Positions 47,113 through 59,439 of a stretch of DNA of 64,000 nucleotides are shown piece by piece. The notes under the pieces are model-generated. The model had not been told where the DNA came from, did no database searches, and worked only from the letters and a program-made list of their open reading frames with translations. A program made the translations under genes and the position numbers. The stretch spans positions 5,394,001 through 5,458,000 of the forward strand of contig CM057224.1 in assembly GCA_029891385.1 (NCBI GenBank), written 5' to 3'. This DNA comes from Erythroxylum novogranatense (Eukaryota > Streptophyta > Magnoliopsida > Malpighiales > Erythroxylaceae). Positions within the stretch are counted from its first letter, which is position 1; each line of letters opens with the position of its first letter.

Positions 47113-47346
47113 GGTCTTTATGTAGTCACAAGCGCGGCCGCCTGACAAACTATTGCATCAAAAGATTGCGTCAGAAGATTGCGTGCATATCGCGCGAAGA
47201 CACAACATTCAACAAACAGAAAAAGAGGAAGACAAGGGCGGAGAGGAAAAAGAAAGAGAGAGAGCTCGCCTGACAAAATGACAAAATATTTGGGTCAGAA
47301 GATTGCGTGTATATCGCGCGAAGACACAACATTCAATAAACAGAAA
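47113..47346. repeat. Two-copy repeat with atatcgcgcgaagacac
   Basis: 'gtcagaagattgcgtgcata' followed by tcgcgcgaagacacaacattc occurs at about 47169 and, as gtgtatatcgcgcg, at about 47293; related copies lie at about 32878 and 33014. Purine-rich spacer. No gene. Confidence 0.6.
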
Positions 47347-47823
47347 GAAAAAGAAGAAGAAATAATGTAAGCCACTGGATTAAATGGAAGATAGGGATCT
47401 ATTCCGTGGTCGTCCATCCGGTCGCTCTTAGTATATATACTTAATGACTAACCAATATCAACTGCACGTTTACGAAGACATTTCTTTACATTTTTTATAA
47501 ATTCGTTAACAATAATACTGTATCGGGCTTAGTTCTAGTCTAATAAATATCGATACCATTCAATACAAAGTAACGTTAGGAATAATTTTATGAAATTAAT
47601 AATCTCTCAATATATACAATTTTTTTACTTTAATGATATCTTAAGAAATTATAATAATATAAATTTGATATAACAAATACTTCTTTATTTTTATTAATAT
47701 TATTTTAATATATTTCTTATAAATTAAAATAAATTTAATTTCAAAAGTTATTATAATATTTTCATATTTATATATTAAAAAGTATATATTATTAATCTAA
47801 AATATATAAAATTTTAAAATATT
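47347..47823. other. AT-rich intergenic DNA
   Basis: No coding frame; very AT-rich from 47500 on. It is the left flank of the copia element. Confidence 0.5.
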
Positions 47824-48124
47824 TGATGCGTTTTGACACCCATGATGGGTTAACACTTCATCCTCTGGCATGAATAACTACCATCGATAGTTATTCATAG
47901 ATGATGTATATATATAGTCAAACACAACGGTTTGTATATATGAATGTGGATATTCGGTCCGATCAAAAACTGCTGAAAATAAAAAAACTCTGGGGAAGAG
48001 AAATCTACGTTCTTTAATCGGTGGAAATCAACAAAGCATCAAGTCAAGTATGTTTTGTTTTCTCCACGCATATTTATAATCATTCCTATATGTTATATGA
48101 TATGTTTACATGTTTTATCTAACA
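47824..48124 (+). repeat. Probable copia 5' LTR
   Basis: About 300 bp from tgatgcgttttgacaccc to ttttatctaaca. The right end is fixed by the primer site; the left end is inferred from TG and from size. It contains an 11-bp perfect stem at 47870-47898 and a 'gtatatatatag' TATA-like stretch (about 47907). Confidence 0.55.
47870..47898. promoter_or_regulatory. Perfect 11-bp inverted repeat in the copia LTR
   Basis: atgaataacta - ccatcga - tagttattcat: an 11-bp stem with a 7-nt loop, close to the likely transcription start of the LTR. A related short palindrome, accatcatcgatggt, is in both minus-oriented LTRs (30729 and 55143). Confidence 0.6.
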
Positions 48125-48125
48125 T

Positions 48126-48137
48126 TGGTATCAGAGC
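48126..48137 (+). other. Copia primer binding site
   Basis: tggtatcagagc, tRNA-iMet type, directly after the LTR end ...aaca. Confidence 0.88.
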
Positions 48138-48424
48138 AAAGGTTGATTTTGCATGACTTGTTATAGAGACTCTACCGTATACTGTGTTTGTTCTATCTGT
48201 GTAAAAGCTCATGCGTAATTGTTTTTGTTTCTCTCTGAGTTTCCAAATGAAATGTGTTCATGAATTTGTTTTTTGAAATCAAGGAATTGCATGCGTAATT
48301 GGTTCTTTGTTTCTCTCTGAGTTTCCGAATGAAATGGGTTTCGGATTGGGTTGAAAGCCATATATATATATATGTGTATATATATCTTTATGGTATAACT
48401 CTAATGGCTAAAACGAGTTATACT

Positions 48425-48870
48425 TGTAATATAAAGAATTAGAAATTAATTTTCTAATTTATATTAACTACTTAAATTATACTAATTTGCTTAGTAAAAA
48501 GAAGAAGGTTTCATTAGAAATTAGTTTCTAATTAAAATTAAATAAATTGATTAGTTCAATTATACTTTAAATTAGAAATAATTTTCTAAATCTTATTGAA
48601 TTATTCATATTTGAATATAAGAAATAAGTTTCTAATTAATTAGCAAAGTTTTTTAAAAATTATTAACTAATTTGTTTAGTTAAAATAACCTTAGAAATAT
48701 ACTAATTTTTTGGTTTATTTTCTAATTGAATAAGTACTAATTTGTTTAGTTAACATTAGACAAGAGTTTAATTAGAAATTAGTTTCTAATTAAACCAAGA
48801 TAATTGATTAGTTCAATTATAAGTTAAATTAGAAATAAGTTTCTAATTGATTAGAAATTAAAACATATTT
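48425..48870. repeat. Array of ttagaaat-n-atttctaa palindromes in the copia leader
   Basis: Imperfect palindromes such as attagaaattagtttctaat recur about seven times (near 48439, 48513, 48580, 48621, 48690, 48773 and 48830), spaced by AT-rich text that also repeats (ttgattagttcaattata at about 48549 and 48801). Non-coding. Confidence 0.7.
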
Positions 48871-49020
48871 TTAGTGCGATAAATTGTTGATAAAAAAATA
48901 TACAAAATAATAAATTAAAATTATTTCAATATATGAGCATAAGTTCGCTAAGTGTTAGAAAAAAATTGGTATTTTTTTAAATATACTCTTCTAATTACTG
49001 AAAATTTGTTTTTCAGGACA

Positions 49021-49473
49021 ATGCCTATTATTAAGCAAACACGTAAGCTTATTCGATGTGAGGCACAGAAGAGACGAATTTGCAGCATGTATGTGAAGTT
49101 AGTCAACATGCGCTTAATGCCTGTAGATAGTCTAACACAACATGTTATTGCAGTCAATAACATGATGCAAGCATTATATTTTGGAGGTTGTCTAGCTTAC
49201 AAGGATGTTGAAGTAAAGTACATGATTTTGCTTGAAACATTGCCTCAACCTCAAGGCGAACTATTGAAAATGTTCTGGAATAATATACCTGAGAAGACTT
49301 ATAATTTGTTAGTGATGACATTTATGAAAAGGATGCGTAGAAGAGAGTTAATTAGGACTTTATATCCTTTAGGTCTTCCAATGGAAATAGTTAGATCTAT
49401 TGTAAATCGAGCTTCGCAAAATGTTTCACGCAAACTCGTGAACTCATTTCTGCGTAGGGTTCGTTACCTATAG
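49021..49473 (+). CDS. Small ORF between primer site and gag, GAG-like, 150 residues
   Basis: Opens MPIIKQTRKLIRC; a tract ending tttttcag lies four bases upstream of the ATG, as a 3' splice site would. The middle, VDSLTQHVIAVNNMMQALYF followed by VEVKYMILLETLPQPQGELL, has the layout of the UBN2 part of copia GAGs (S-V-x-x-H...N-x-x-x-x-L...D-x-x...LL-x-x-LP). The C-terminal third is basic (MKRMRRREL, FLRRVRYL). It is open, on the element's strand, 267 bp before gag, in a position where copia elements normally have no gene. Could be a host gene exon, a captured GAG piece or a regulatory protein of the element; I cannot decide. Confidence 0.45.
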   Translation: MPIIKQTRKLIRCEAQKRRICSMYVKLVNMRLMPVDSLTQHVIAVNNMMQALYFGGCLAYKDVEVKYMILLETLPQPQGELLKMFWNNIPEKTYNLLVMTFMKRMRRRELIRTLYPLGLPMEIVRSIVNRASQNVSRKLVNSFLRRVRYL

Positions 49474-49739
49474 ATTGTTCATAGGTATACAATAGGTTGT
49501 TTGTTTTATAAGAAAAAAGGTTTTAATATTTATGTAATATGTTTACATGAATTTTATATAAGAATTTGTCTAGAGTAAAGTAATTAGGATTCGATTGTTG
49601 TATGAATGATGATTGAACACATTTGTGGACTTTTGATTTCATAAGCAATTGTAATCAAATTATTTGCTTTGTGAATGATTAGTGTGACATTAATGTGTAT
49701 ATATTTCTTTCTTATGATAGAAACTTAGTGTTTCGAAAA

Positions 49740-52700
49740 ATGGCTACTGCTTCGAAGAACATAGTTGCTGAACTCAGTAGGGGTGAGAAACTCAATGGTG
49801 ACAATTACGAGATTTGGAGTATGAAAATCCAATATGTACTAGAAGAGCAAGAGGCTCTAGAACCATTAAACCTAACCATGAATGTTCCTGAGGAGGGCAC
49901 TACAGCACAACATAGACGGGACCGTGATGCGTATGACTTATGGAAAAAGAAAAACTCTTTAGCTCACATCACGTTGCTGAGTAGCATGAATAATGATATC
50001 ATGAGTGAGTTCCGTAAGTTCGAAACTGCAAAGGATATGTGGTCCGCATTGGCTGCTCATTTTGGAGGTGCTTCAGTGACCAAAGTGAGGTCACTTACAA
50101 TTAAGTTTGATACTTATAAGAAGCGCCCAGATGATATAATGCAGAAGCATTTGAGAAAAATGTCCAACATGGTAAGTGAGTTACGTGATGTTGGTCATGA
50201 GCTGTCTGATGAGCAGCAGGTGCAAGCTGTGATCTGTTCATTGCCTCAGATTTGGGAGCATATGAAGATGCACCTAACTCATAATGAAAACATCAAGACA
50301 ATGGAAGATGCTACGAGGCATCTTATCTTGGAGGAAGAGCGTCTTGAAGCCTCAAAGATGTCTTCTGAGGCATATGCAGTTAGTTCTAGCTCACATAGAG
50401 CCATGAAAAAAAAACACAAGCATCATGGTGGATATAAGTGGAAAAGGAATAAGAAATTCAACCACTCCCCTCAGGAATCCAAGAAGAAAAATTGGAACCA
50501 ACGTGGAAAGGGAAAGCGTCCCTTCAAGAAGAAGAACATGAAACATGTGAAATGTTATAATTGTGGTAATAAGGGCCACTTTGCTCGAGATTGTATCGAG
50601 CCCAAGAAGGTACAAATTTATAGTACAAACATTTGTTATGTGAATGTTTCTTGTTATATTTTTCTAACTGAATCACATCCTTTGTGGATTGCAGACTCAG
50701 GAGCAACCAACTATGTAGCGAAGGATCGTGATGCCTTCGTTGAGTTTCGTAAACTCCCACATGGTAGTCGATGGATTTATGTAGGTGACAATTCTAAAGT
50801 TGTTGTACAAGGAATTGGGACTTGTAAATTGGACATGCATGGAGGACGACCTCTCATCCTACATGAAGTATTATTTGCTCCACAGATTCGTAGGAATCTT
50901 TTATCTGTGTTAATGTTAGTTAAACTTGGTTTTAATGTAAATTTCCACAGTGGTGGAATGGATTTGTTTCTTGGATCTATTCGTTATGTTCATGGTTTTT
51001 TATTGGATGGTTTTATTGTGCTGGATGTGTTAAAGGAAAATAATAATATTAGTTATTCATTATTCACATCTAGTAATTCCAACAATGATGCAACTTTGTG
51101 GCACGCTAGACTATGCCATATTGGTCAAAATTGAATAAGTCGATTAGCTAAAGAAGGAATTTTAGGTAATCTAAGTCAAGTAGATTTACCTACATGTGAG
51201 CATTGTTTAGCTGGTAAAATGGCAAGAAAGCCATTTGGAAAGGGAACACGAGCTTTATATCCATTGCAATTAATTCATTCCGACATCTGTGGTCCAATGA
51301 ATGTAAGGGCCAGACGTGGGGCAATCTATTTCATCACGTTCATAGATGACTATACTCGATATGGTCATATCTATTTGATTTCTCATAAATCAGAAGCATT
51401 CGAATGTTTCATAAAATACTCAAACTTGGTTGAGAATCAATTAGATAAGAAAATAAAAGCATTACGAACTGATCGTGGACAAGAGTACTTGTCAGAAAAG
51501 TTCAAAACTTTCTGTGATGAAAAAGGAATAGAAAGGCAATTAACGATTCTTAGAACCCCACAACAAAATGGCGTCCTTGAAAGACGAAATAGGACGTTAT
51601 TAGAAATGATTAGGTCCATGATGGCCCAAGCAAATTTACCTATTACCTTTTGGGGTGATGCGTTGCTAACAGCCACTTATGTACTTAATCGTGTGCCCAC
51701 GAAATCAGTTACTAGCACACCATATGAGTTGAGGACTGGTAGGAGGCTTGATGTGTCAAGTTTCCGACCTTGGGGTGTGTAGCCTATGTTCATGATCTTT
51801 CTCACAAAAATGGGAAATTAGGCCCAAGAGGGAGAAAAAGTATTTTTTATTAGATACTCAGAACACTCAAAAGGATACGTGTTCATAAGTGAACAAGGTA
51901 GTGGAGGTGTAACTGAATTTGAATCACGAGATGTAACATTCTTAGAGAATGATTTTCCCAAGCAAGGCGAAATAGGTAAAGACCTATTATTATATGAGTC
52001 GTTTGATCAGAATGATTCTGTTATGCAGAATCAAGATGAGAAACTTCAACCAAGTGGGAGCAATTCCACAGAAAGGTTCTCTATGATAACTGATCCAAGT
52101 GGGAGCAATCAGATCAATCATGAATTTTTTCATGATGAACCTCGGTTAAGACGGAGTAATCGAGGGATAATTCCCCGACGTCGTTTTGAGATTGAAGGAG
52201 AAATAAATATGATTGTTCCACAAGAAGAAGAAGAGCCAAGGAATGTAAATGAGGCTCTTACTGGCCCTGCTAAAGAAGAATGGATGAAAGAAATGACAGA
52301 AGAAATGTCTTCTTTAAGCTCAAATCAAGTATGGAACTTGGTTGACCTCCTCGAAGGACGTAAAGCAATTGGGAACAAGTGGGTTCTCAAAATTAAGCGA
52401 AAAGCTGATGGTAATATCGAAAGATATAAGACACGTCTTGTAGCAAAAGGATATACGCAACAGGAGGGAATTGATTATGAGGAAACTTTTTCACCTGTTG
52501 TGAAGTTTGCTTCAATCCGTCTTATTCTGGCTATAGTAGCCAGTATGGATCTTGAATAACATGAAATGGATGTAAAAACTGCTTTTCTCAGTGGAGAACT
52601 AGATGAAGAAATCTATATGGAACAACCTGAAGGTTTCATCAAGGCAGGTCATGAAAATAAAGTATGTCATTTATTAAAATCAATTTATGGCCTGAAGCAG

Positions 52701-53368
52701 TCTTCAAGACAATGGTATATTCGTTTTCATAACGTAATCATTTCGTATGATTTTCAAATGATCGATGAAGACCATTGTGTGTATGTTAAAAGATCCAAAG
52801 ATAAATTTGTGATTTTATCTTTATACGTGGATGATATATTGATTGCTTGTAATGACTGTGTGTTTCTTAAGCAAATCAAAGAATAGTTATCATCTGAATT
52901 TGAAATGAAAGACATGGGTGAAGCGACATACATTCTTGGAGTCAAGATTTCAAGAGATCGTTCAAAGAAATTGTTATCGCTTTCTCAAGCGATGTATATT
53001 CAAAGAATTCTTGAACGATTCCGTATGCAAGATTGCAAACCAATTGATAATCCTATTACTAAGAATGAAGGCCTTAGTAAAAGAAATTGCCCGTCAACGC
53101 CACAAGAAAGGGAACAAATGAAGAATGTTCCTTATACTAGTGCAGTTGGAAGTCTTATGTACGCAATGATGTGTACAAGACCAGATATTTGTTATGCTGT
53201 TGGGATGATAAGCAGATATCAGTCAAATCCAGGCCAAGCACATTGGAAAGCAGTAAAGAGAATATTGAGGTATCTGAAGGGAATCGTGGACTATGCATTG
53301 TGTTATCAAGGCAATGATCTATGTATACAAGGATATACAGATGCAGACTGGGGAGGAGATTTAGATGA
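49740..53368 (+). pseudogene. Copia gag-pol, broken
   Basis: GAG starts MATASKNIVAELSRGEKLNG; UBN2 region with LPQIWEHMKMHL; knuckle CYNCGNKGHFARDC (about 50551-50592). Protease WIADSGATN (about 50686). Pre-integrase LWHARLCHIG (about 51096), then a TGA at 51134. Integrase core: HSDICGP, FIDDYTRYG and an E in RTPQQNGVLERRNR. Frame breaks lie at about 51775 and 51850. RT has WVLKIKRKADGNIERYK, a TAA at 52557, and the catalytic YVDDILI (about 52825). Another stop is at 52884. RNase H stops at DADWGGDLDD. All catalytic motifs that are present look normal, so the element decayed after insertion. Long enough to be assigned to copia; the clade is not certain to me. Confidence 0.85.
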
Positions 53369-53842
53369 TGTTAGAGTAGTGCCCTGAAGGCAATCGCCTT
53401 TAGCGCATTTTGTACAAAGTTGTGTACAGTCTTTATGAATAAATAAAGAAAGACATATTTCATTAACTTGCTGTTCATTATTTATGAACTCATATTGATC
53501 AATAAGCAAATTAATGAAGTCCATGATATATGATATAGCATGAAGGAATTTGTGATGTGATCATACTACTGAGATTCCTATCATGTGCAATTATGTCAGT
53601 ATCTAAATTATCCCTAGTCATAGGATTACTGAGACTAGACATCGGTAATCCGGAGAGGCTAGTACATCTCAAGCTCCTTGATTTGATCAAGCAAAGGATC
53701 TCGTGTCGTAAATATGAGATATTTAGGGTTGAGATGTGGATGCTTACTAGAGGTAGTAAGTACATTGGATGACCTGCTATGAGATCATCACATGGATGTC
53801 CTATTCTAATGTCAGTGATAATCTCATCATAGCAATGGTGCA
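53369..53842 (+). repeat. LTR-like fragment of another copia element
   Basis: Starts tgttagagtagtgccctgaa right at the broken RNase H frame and runs to the Tekay-2 insertion at 53843. Text such as 'tgaataaataaagaaagaca' and 'aagcaaattaatgaagtcca' looks like LTR leader, without homology to 47824-48124. No right end is seen. It might be the 3' LTR of the copia element if the 5' LTR above is misassigned. Confidence 0.45.
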
Positions 53843-56800
53843 TGTTAGACCCCAATTTTTTTTTAATGATGATATTAGGCATGAATTGTGATAATTGTGG
53901 TTTTATGCCTTAGTTTGAGTTATTGGAAGTATTAGTTCATAAATTCGGTTTATTTGAGCCTAATTCGTTATGATGTGGTTTTACATGGAGATTATAGGGT
54001 CAAAATGTGTGAGGGCATTTTAGGAAGTTTACTTGTGTTGGAATGGATTTAGGCTTATGAGGAGGGGTAAAATGGTCTTTGTCCACTCCTTAGGTTTTTA
54101 AAGGAAAGAAATAGAATAGAAAAGAAAAGAGAAAGAAAGGAAAATAGAAGAAGAAGAAGAAGGGAGTAGTCGACGGTGGAGGAAGAAGAGGAGAGAAAAG
54201 AGAGCTTCGATTTCTAAGGTTTTTGACAGTTTGGAAGCGCTTTCCTGTAAGTTTAGCATCTTTCTATCTTGTTTCTGGATGGATTAAACATTAAGATAGC
54301 TTGGATTGAGCATAATCGATGATTTAGGGTTTTGGGTGAAAAATATAGATAAATCGTTGGGTTGATGATTGATTGGAAGCTTAGAATGGGTTAGAACTGT
54401 AGTAGAAGCCTTGATCTATGCCTTATTTGTGTTGCATTTGTGTTTGGAGAAGGATTGAATTGTGAAAATGCGAGAAAAGTCGGGTTCGAGTCGTTCTCTC
54501 GAGCTCACGACGTCATGACGTCGAGTTCGTCATGACAGTGAAAATTAAATTCGCCATGACGTGCGAGTAGGGTGCCGCCGCGCATCATTTAATGGTCGCC
54601 ATGACGAAGCAGATCGTTTGCCGTGGTAACGCATACCAGCGAGCCCCCGTTATCCGAAAGTGAGATTTTACATTTTTGGGGATATCTTTTGGTGTAGATG
54701 TCCGATTGAGGTGATTTTGGATCCGTTGTGATCTGGAAATAAAGGACTACGAGTTGTATGAAGAAGGGAAGTTTGGAATTGTAACACCCCACACTCGCAG
54801 GATCCGAACCCGACATCCACAGTGATATCCGAGTCTGTGCCCCGCGAGAATGGCGTGCTAACCACTCGATCAGAAATCAGTACATTACTTTTAAATAACA
54901 AATGCGCGGAAGTCTATCCAATTGGGTACAAACAATTTCAATAGCCACTGAGATCAATCTTACGAATACAAATAACCATTTTAGTACAAAAGTCAAAACA
55001 TGCAATGCAGACACGAACTGATCCCGATTTATGTCCTTCACTTGAATCCTGCGAATATACTCCCGTTTTGCTAACGGGGTACTCTTCGATTTCCTGAAAA
55101 ATAAGTTGCAATGTTGGGTGAGTTTGCGAACTCAGTGAGAAACCATCATCGATGGTTCACTCAAATCATGCATTACGAAATTGCATATAGCACGCAAGAA
55201 TATTAATTAACAAAGATTATATAACAGCTTTAAAGTGGTCTATAACGAGCCATTGACGATTATACAAGATGTCGATAACAATAATACAAGAGCATAATGC
55301 GATTCACAAGATCACATCACAATTTACATAAATCATGGCATCACTCGCCGAGAATCATCACACAATTTGGCGCTTCAATCAATCATGTATATGATGCATA
55401 TGAGACTCTTCCGGTTATTCAGTGTTGTGCCCAAGTGCTCTCGAAGAACATGGATCATGCATTTACGCATATTATGTATAACATATCTCATTAATATACA
55501 TCAACAATATATATATACATTTACAATAGCACTAACACTTATCAAGATTATATTAAATCATGTCACAATTCACCATTCATTCACAATAATTTACATTGAT
55601 GATTCTGATCATTCACGAGTCACATACTGATCATTTCTGGCATTCAAGACAAGATGCAATGCACATGCGACTCTTTTCCAGCTTATTCAAAGTTGTGCCC
55701 AAGTGTTCATCAAGTGATCGGTTGGACGCGTCGTGATTTCTCCCTCGGGCTAGGCGTCGAGATAATGGCTTAGGATAAATCCCTCGTGCTCGAGGCCCGT
55801 TAGTAATAACATGATCGATGGGACGCGTCGAGATTTTCCCCTCGCCTAAGCCCGACGATCAAAGGTTCGAGCTCTAGGCTCTTTTCAAAGTGAGATTAGC
55901 AACTTGGGTCACAATCCTTTATCCGATCATGCAATGCAAAGGTTCAATAAATTCAGATTCAAGAGCATATTCAAGAGCTCAAGATATGGCTATAAAAGCC
56001 CCAGAGTGTATTTCTCAAGAACATACTGAAATTCAAGATTCAAGATTCAAGAATTTACATGTATTGCTATAAAGCCCAATGTAACAAGACTCGATGATTC
56101 AAGAATTGATCTAATACAAGAAACACATACAATGCGATCGCATTCTTTTCAAAGAGTCATGCAATCATCAAAGGTAATTCACATTGTTCGATTCTATACA
56201 AGAAGAGCATGCAACTCGCTTATATACATTTCAAGAATAATACAATGCAATCCAATCACATATAATTCAAGAATCATGTACTTCACGTTATCAAGTAATT
56301 TACAAAGAACATTTAGACACTCAAGAATTTGAGAAACTAACTAGGTTACTCACCAGAACTTCCGAGCTATCGCTTGAAGTCCCAAAGAATGCCCGTGGAA
56401 CCACGATCCAACGGCGCCTCTATATGATTAAATACTGATCCATTACTAATTGCCCAATTGATCAATACAAGAATGCATATGTCTCGGTGAAATGATGTAC
56501 AATGCATGTTCACGATTTCCTGTTAAATCCCAATTTCGATACCTTTAGCCCAATTCCATTTTCTCACTCAATTTCTTGACAAAACCGATCCATCCTATGA
56601 TTCAGTCCAATCTCCTATATTCATACTTCCTATAACAATTTCCTACCCATTGGGTCAAAACCTCTATGGCAATCTCCAATTAAAACTTCGATAGTCTCAA
56701 TTTGACACTTATGTCACACTATGAATCACAATTGACCTTAATCTCTATAATTCAATACCATTTAAATCAAATCTAGTTCCCATAATTATTCTCAGTTGTA

Positions 56801-59271
56801 GACCTCTTTTCCTATTTCATAACAAATCTGGAATTACCTCAATTGAAGGTCTATACCAAAAGTTATGCCCAATAAACCATAATTAAACCAATAAAATAGT
56901 TCCTCGCCGCGACCTTGCGGCCTTCGCCGCGACGAAAGAGGCACGCTCGCCGCGGCGTGAGTCTCCTTTGCAGCTCGCCGCGACGTTAGCCATAGATTCG
57001 TCGCGACGTGGCTTTTTCCCTTGGTCGTCGCGACGTCTTGCTGCATACGTCGCGACCAATACATTTAACTTAATTCAATTTTATTCGTCACGACGAAGTC
57101 CTAACGCTTCGATGCTCGTCATGACGCGAAGAAGACAGTCGTCTTCTCCGATCGATTTCGCCATTAATACACATACCAACCTCCATTAAACACTCTATCA
57201 ACTCAAACAAACCCCATAAATGCCATAAATACTCAAATGACCAGTAATAACAACATTAAAGCCAACAAAACTTACCAATCGACGATAAATCCCAAATCTC
57301 AAAATCGCCAGTAACCCTAACTTCCTCAAATCACCGATTAACACTCTCCAAATCTCTCAATCCTTCATCAATCACAATAAATCAGTTAGTCTTGCACAAT
57401 AAGGAGAACACCATAAGGAGAAATCAAGAAATCCTCACCGATGAGAGGAATTGCAAGTCACCGTGGGGAGGAGAAGAGAAACTCATGAATTGCCTTGAAA
57501 ATTTTCCCCGATTTCAAGTCTCGCTATATATATAGCTATAGGTCTTCTAATCAGGTCCAAATTTCAGTCTCAAATTTTCAATGGCTCCAACTATAATTCA
57601 TCTAACAAAAACTCTAATTTTCCATTGTCATTGAACAATTCTTTCAAGAATATTCAACAATCACCACCACCCCAAATATTTTCCTATCCGCATTCTCACC
57701 CAATTTCCGAAAATTTTCTATAAGCCACTATAAAATACCAGTCACTCATAAACTATTCTAAATCAGTCAATTGATCCCAATTACTCTAATTTTTTCTCAA
57801 TTAATCACGATTTAAGCAGTCCAGTCAATTCGATCAGTTCCAATTCACAATTAAATACCGGAAAATCATGAACGCATGTACCAATGAACATATGCATATG
57901 CAGTAGACCAGTTCCTCTATAATTAGAGGCCAGTAACATGTTCAGTCAGTAAATACAGTAAGGCCTATCAGTCAGTCTCATAATTACCCTAATACCCTCG
58001 CTAACAGTAACGGGATGTTACAGGAATTTGTTTCAAAGGGTTCGGGATTTTAGATGAAAGTCGCAGATAGACCTTTAATGCTTATTTTGATTGTCAAGCT
58101 TATTGGAATATTTGCTATGGATATTAATTGTATGGAAACTTGGTTTATTATAGGGAACCAAGCTGATTTGACCCAATCGCAAGAGGAAGGACAAAGAAGA
58201 TGAGTCCGATACTCAAGCGATACTAGGTGGGTAATATGTTTATGGTTATTGTATGTATGGGCAAATTGCCTGATGTGTGCTTGCTTGCATTATATGACAT
58301 TACTTGTATTGAATTACATGAGAAATATTGAATATGCCTTTGATTATGATTTTGCATGGCTTGATAGGCCGTATGGAAATGGACAAGAATGAGAAATTAG
58401 AAAACTGTGAAAATGCTTTGAGCATGAATCGAATGGATTATATGATTTGTTTGCGTGAGAGAGTTACGGATGGAGTCACGTGCACGTTGACAGTAAAGCC
58501 TTCTCCCGGCTGCTCGCTTGTGGCAACGAGATCCTTGAGAAATCGGACTCGGATAGTTTACGGATTTACCTTCGGTTTATCCAGATCGTTTACGAAACTC
58601 TCGAGCCAATTGATTGTGCATACACGATTGATTTGATGAGCATAACATATGATGGATTTGATAGACTTGTTGCATAATGATTGTTATGTTGAGAAACAGA
58701 AATTGCATGACATATTTTTATATGAATGTGAATCAATTGATGAATATTAACTGGCTATGAGCTTGTGTCTAAATTTGTATTGCTTGATTGTGTGGCTCGT
58801 TGCCAATGGCTATAAACGTATATGCCACTGAGCTTCGCAGCTCACCCCATTACTCTCCCCTCCTCAGGTGCAGATCGAGACGATTGTCGACCTTGCAGGG
58901 CATCAGAAACTTCGAGCTAGTTAGGAGCTTGTCTTAAGTTCGTACTTTGGTTAGCCCACCAGCATTTCATCATGGAACATACCTTTGTATTTTGTGATTA
59001 AATTTCATTTTGTATTATGTTATCTTTCGAAAATACTGGTTGAATTCCTTTGAATGACAATGGCATATGTTTTATGAATTTGAGATGGGTAATGCATGTT
59101 TAGAATGCATGTGTAGAAGATGTATATGTATGAGTATATATATTGTTATACGAATCGAATGGTTCTGTGTATGGATGTTGGGATCGGGTCCGAAGGTATA
59201 TGGAGCGCCCGTCGCAGGCGCGACCTGAGGGACTGCCTCGGGAATTGGGGACTCGGGACCCGGGCCCAACA
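53843..59271 (+). repeat. Tekay-2 5' LTR, interrupted
   Basis: Similar in layout to the Tekay-1 LTR (purine-rich block 54110-54205, CG-array remnant 54505-54640, 'caagaggaaggac' and 'ggtgggtaatat' at about 58180-58240, end cgggcccaaca) but strongly diverged. In the array region cgtcgcgacg-type motifs have become cgtcatgacg. Confidence 0.85.
54780..58022 (-). mobile_element. Solo LTR, 3243 bp, inside the Tekay-2 LTR
   Basis: Ends tgtaacacccc and gggatgttaca form an 11-bp terminal inverted repeat with one mismatch; the duplication ggaat flanks it (54775-54779 and 58023-58027). No primer site, polypurine tract or coding frame, so it is an LTR left after unequal recombination. By likeness to 30703-32838 it is read on the minus strand. 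It contains a CG-palindrome array (about 56897-57130) and, at 55700-55860, repeated 'gggacgcgtcg' and 'tttcccctcg' pieces. LTRs this long occur in Tekay/Del-type elements. Confidence 0.82.
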
Positions 59272-59275
59272 TGTT

Positions 59276-59287
59276 TGGTATCAGAGC
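59276..59287 (+). other. Tekay-2 primer binding site
   Basis: tggtatcagagc, tRNA-iMet type, four bases after the LTR end, as in Tekay-1. Confidence 0.9.
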
Positions 59288-59439
59288 GCCTAGGTTTGGG
59301 TGTCATCGGCTTAGAATGCATATAGGACGACTTGTTTGATATATGATTGATTGTTGCATTGATTAAGTGACATGCATATCATGCATACATGTAGATTGAC
59401 ATATAGCTAATCCTTAGTGTTTACCTTTGAAGGAGTACG

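Larger units (their letters stand above)
47824..53368 (+). mobile_element. Ty1/copia retrotransposon, 3' truncated
   Basis: A candidate short 5' LTR (47824-48124), tRNA-iMet primer site, long AT-rich leader, an extra 150-residue ORF, then gag-pol in copia order: GAG, protease, integrase, RT, RNase H. The RNase H ends abruptly at about 53368 (TDADWGGDLDD) and is joined to an unrelated LTR-like head. No second copy of the 5' LTR is present in the window, so the right end is lost and the element cannot be dated from its LTRs. Confidence 0.75.
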
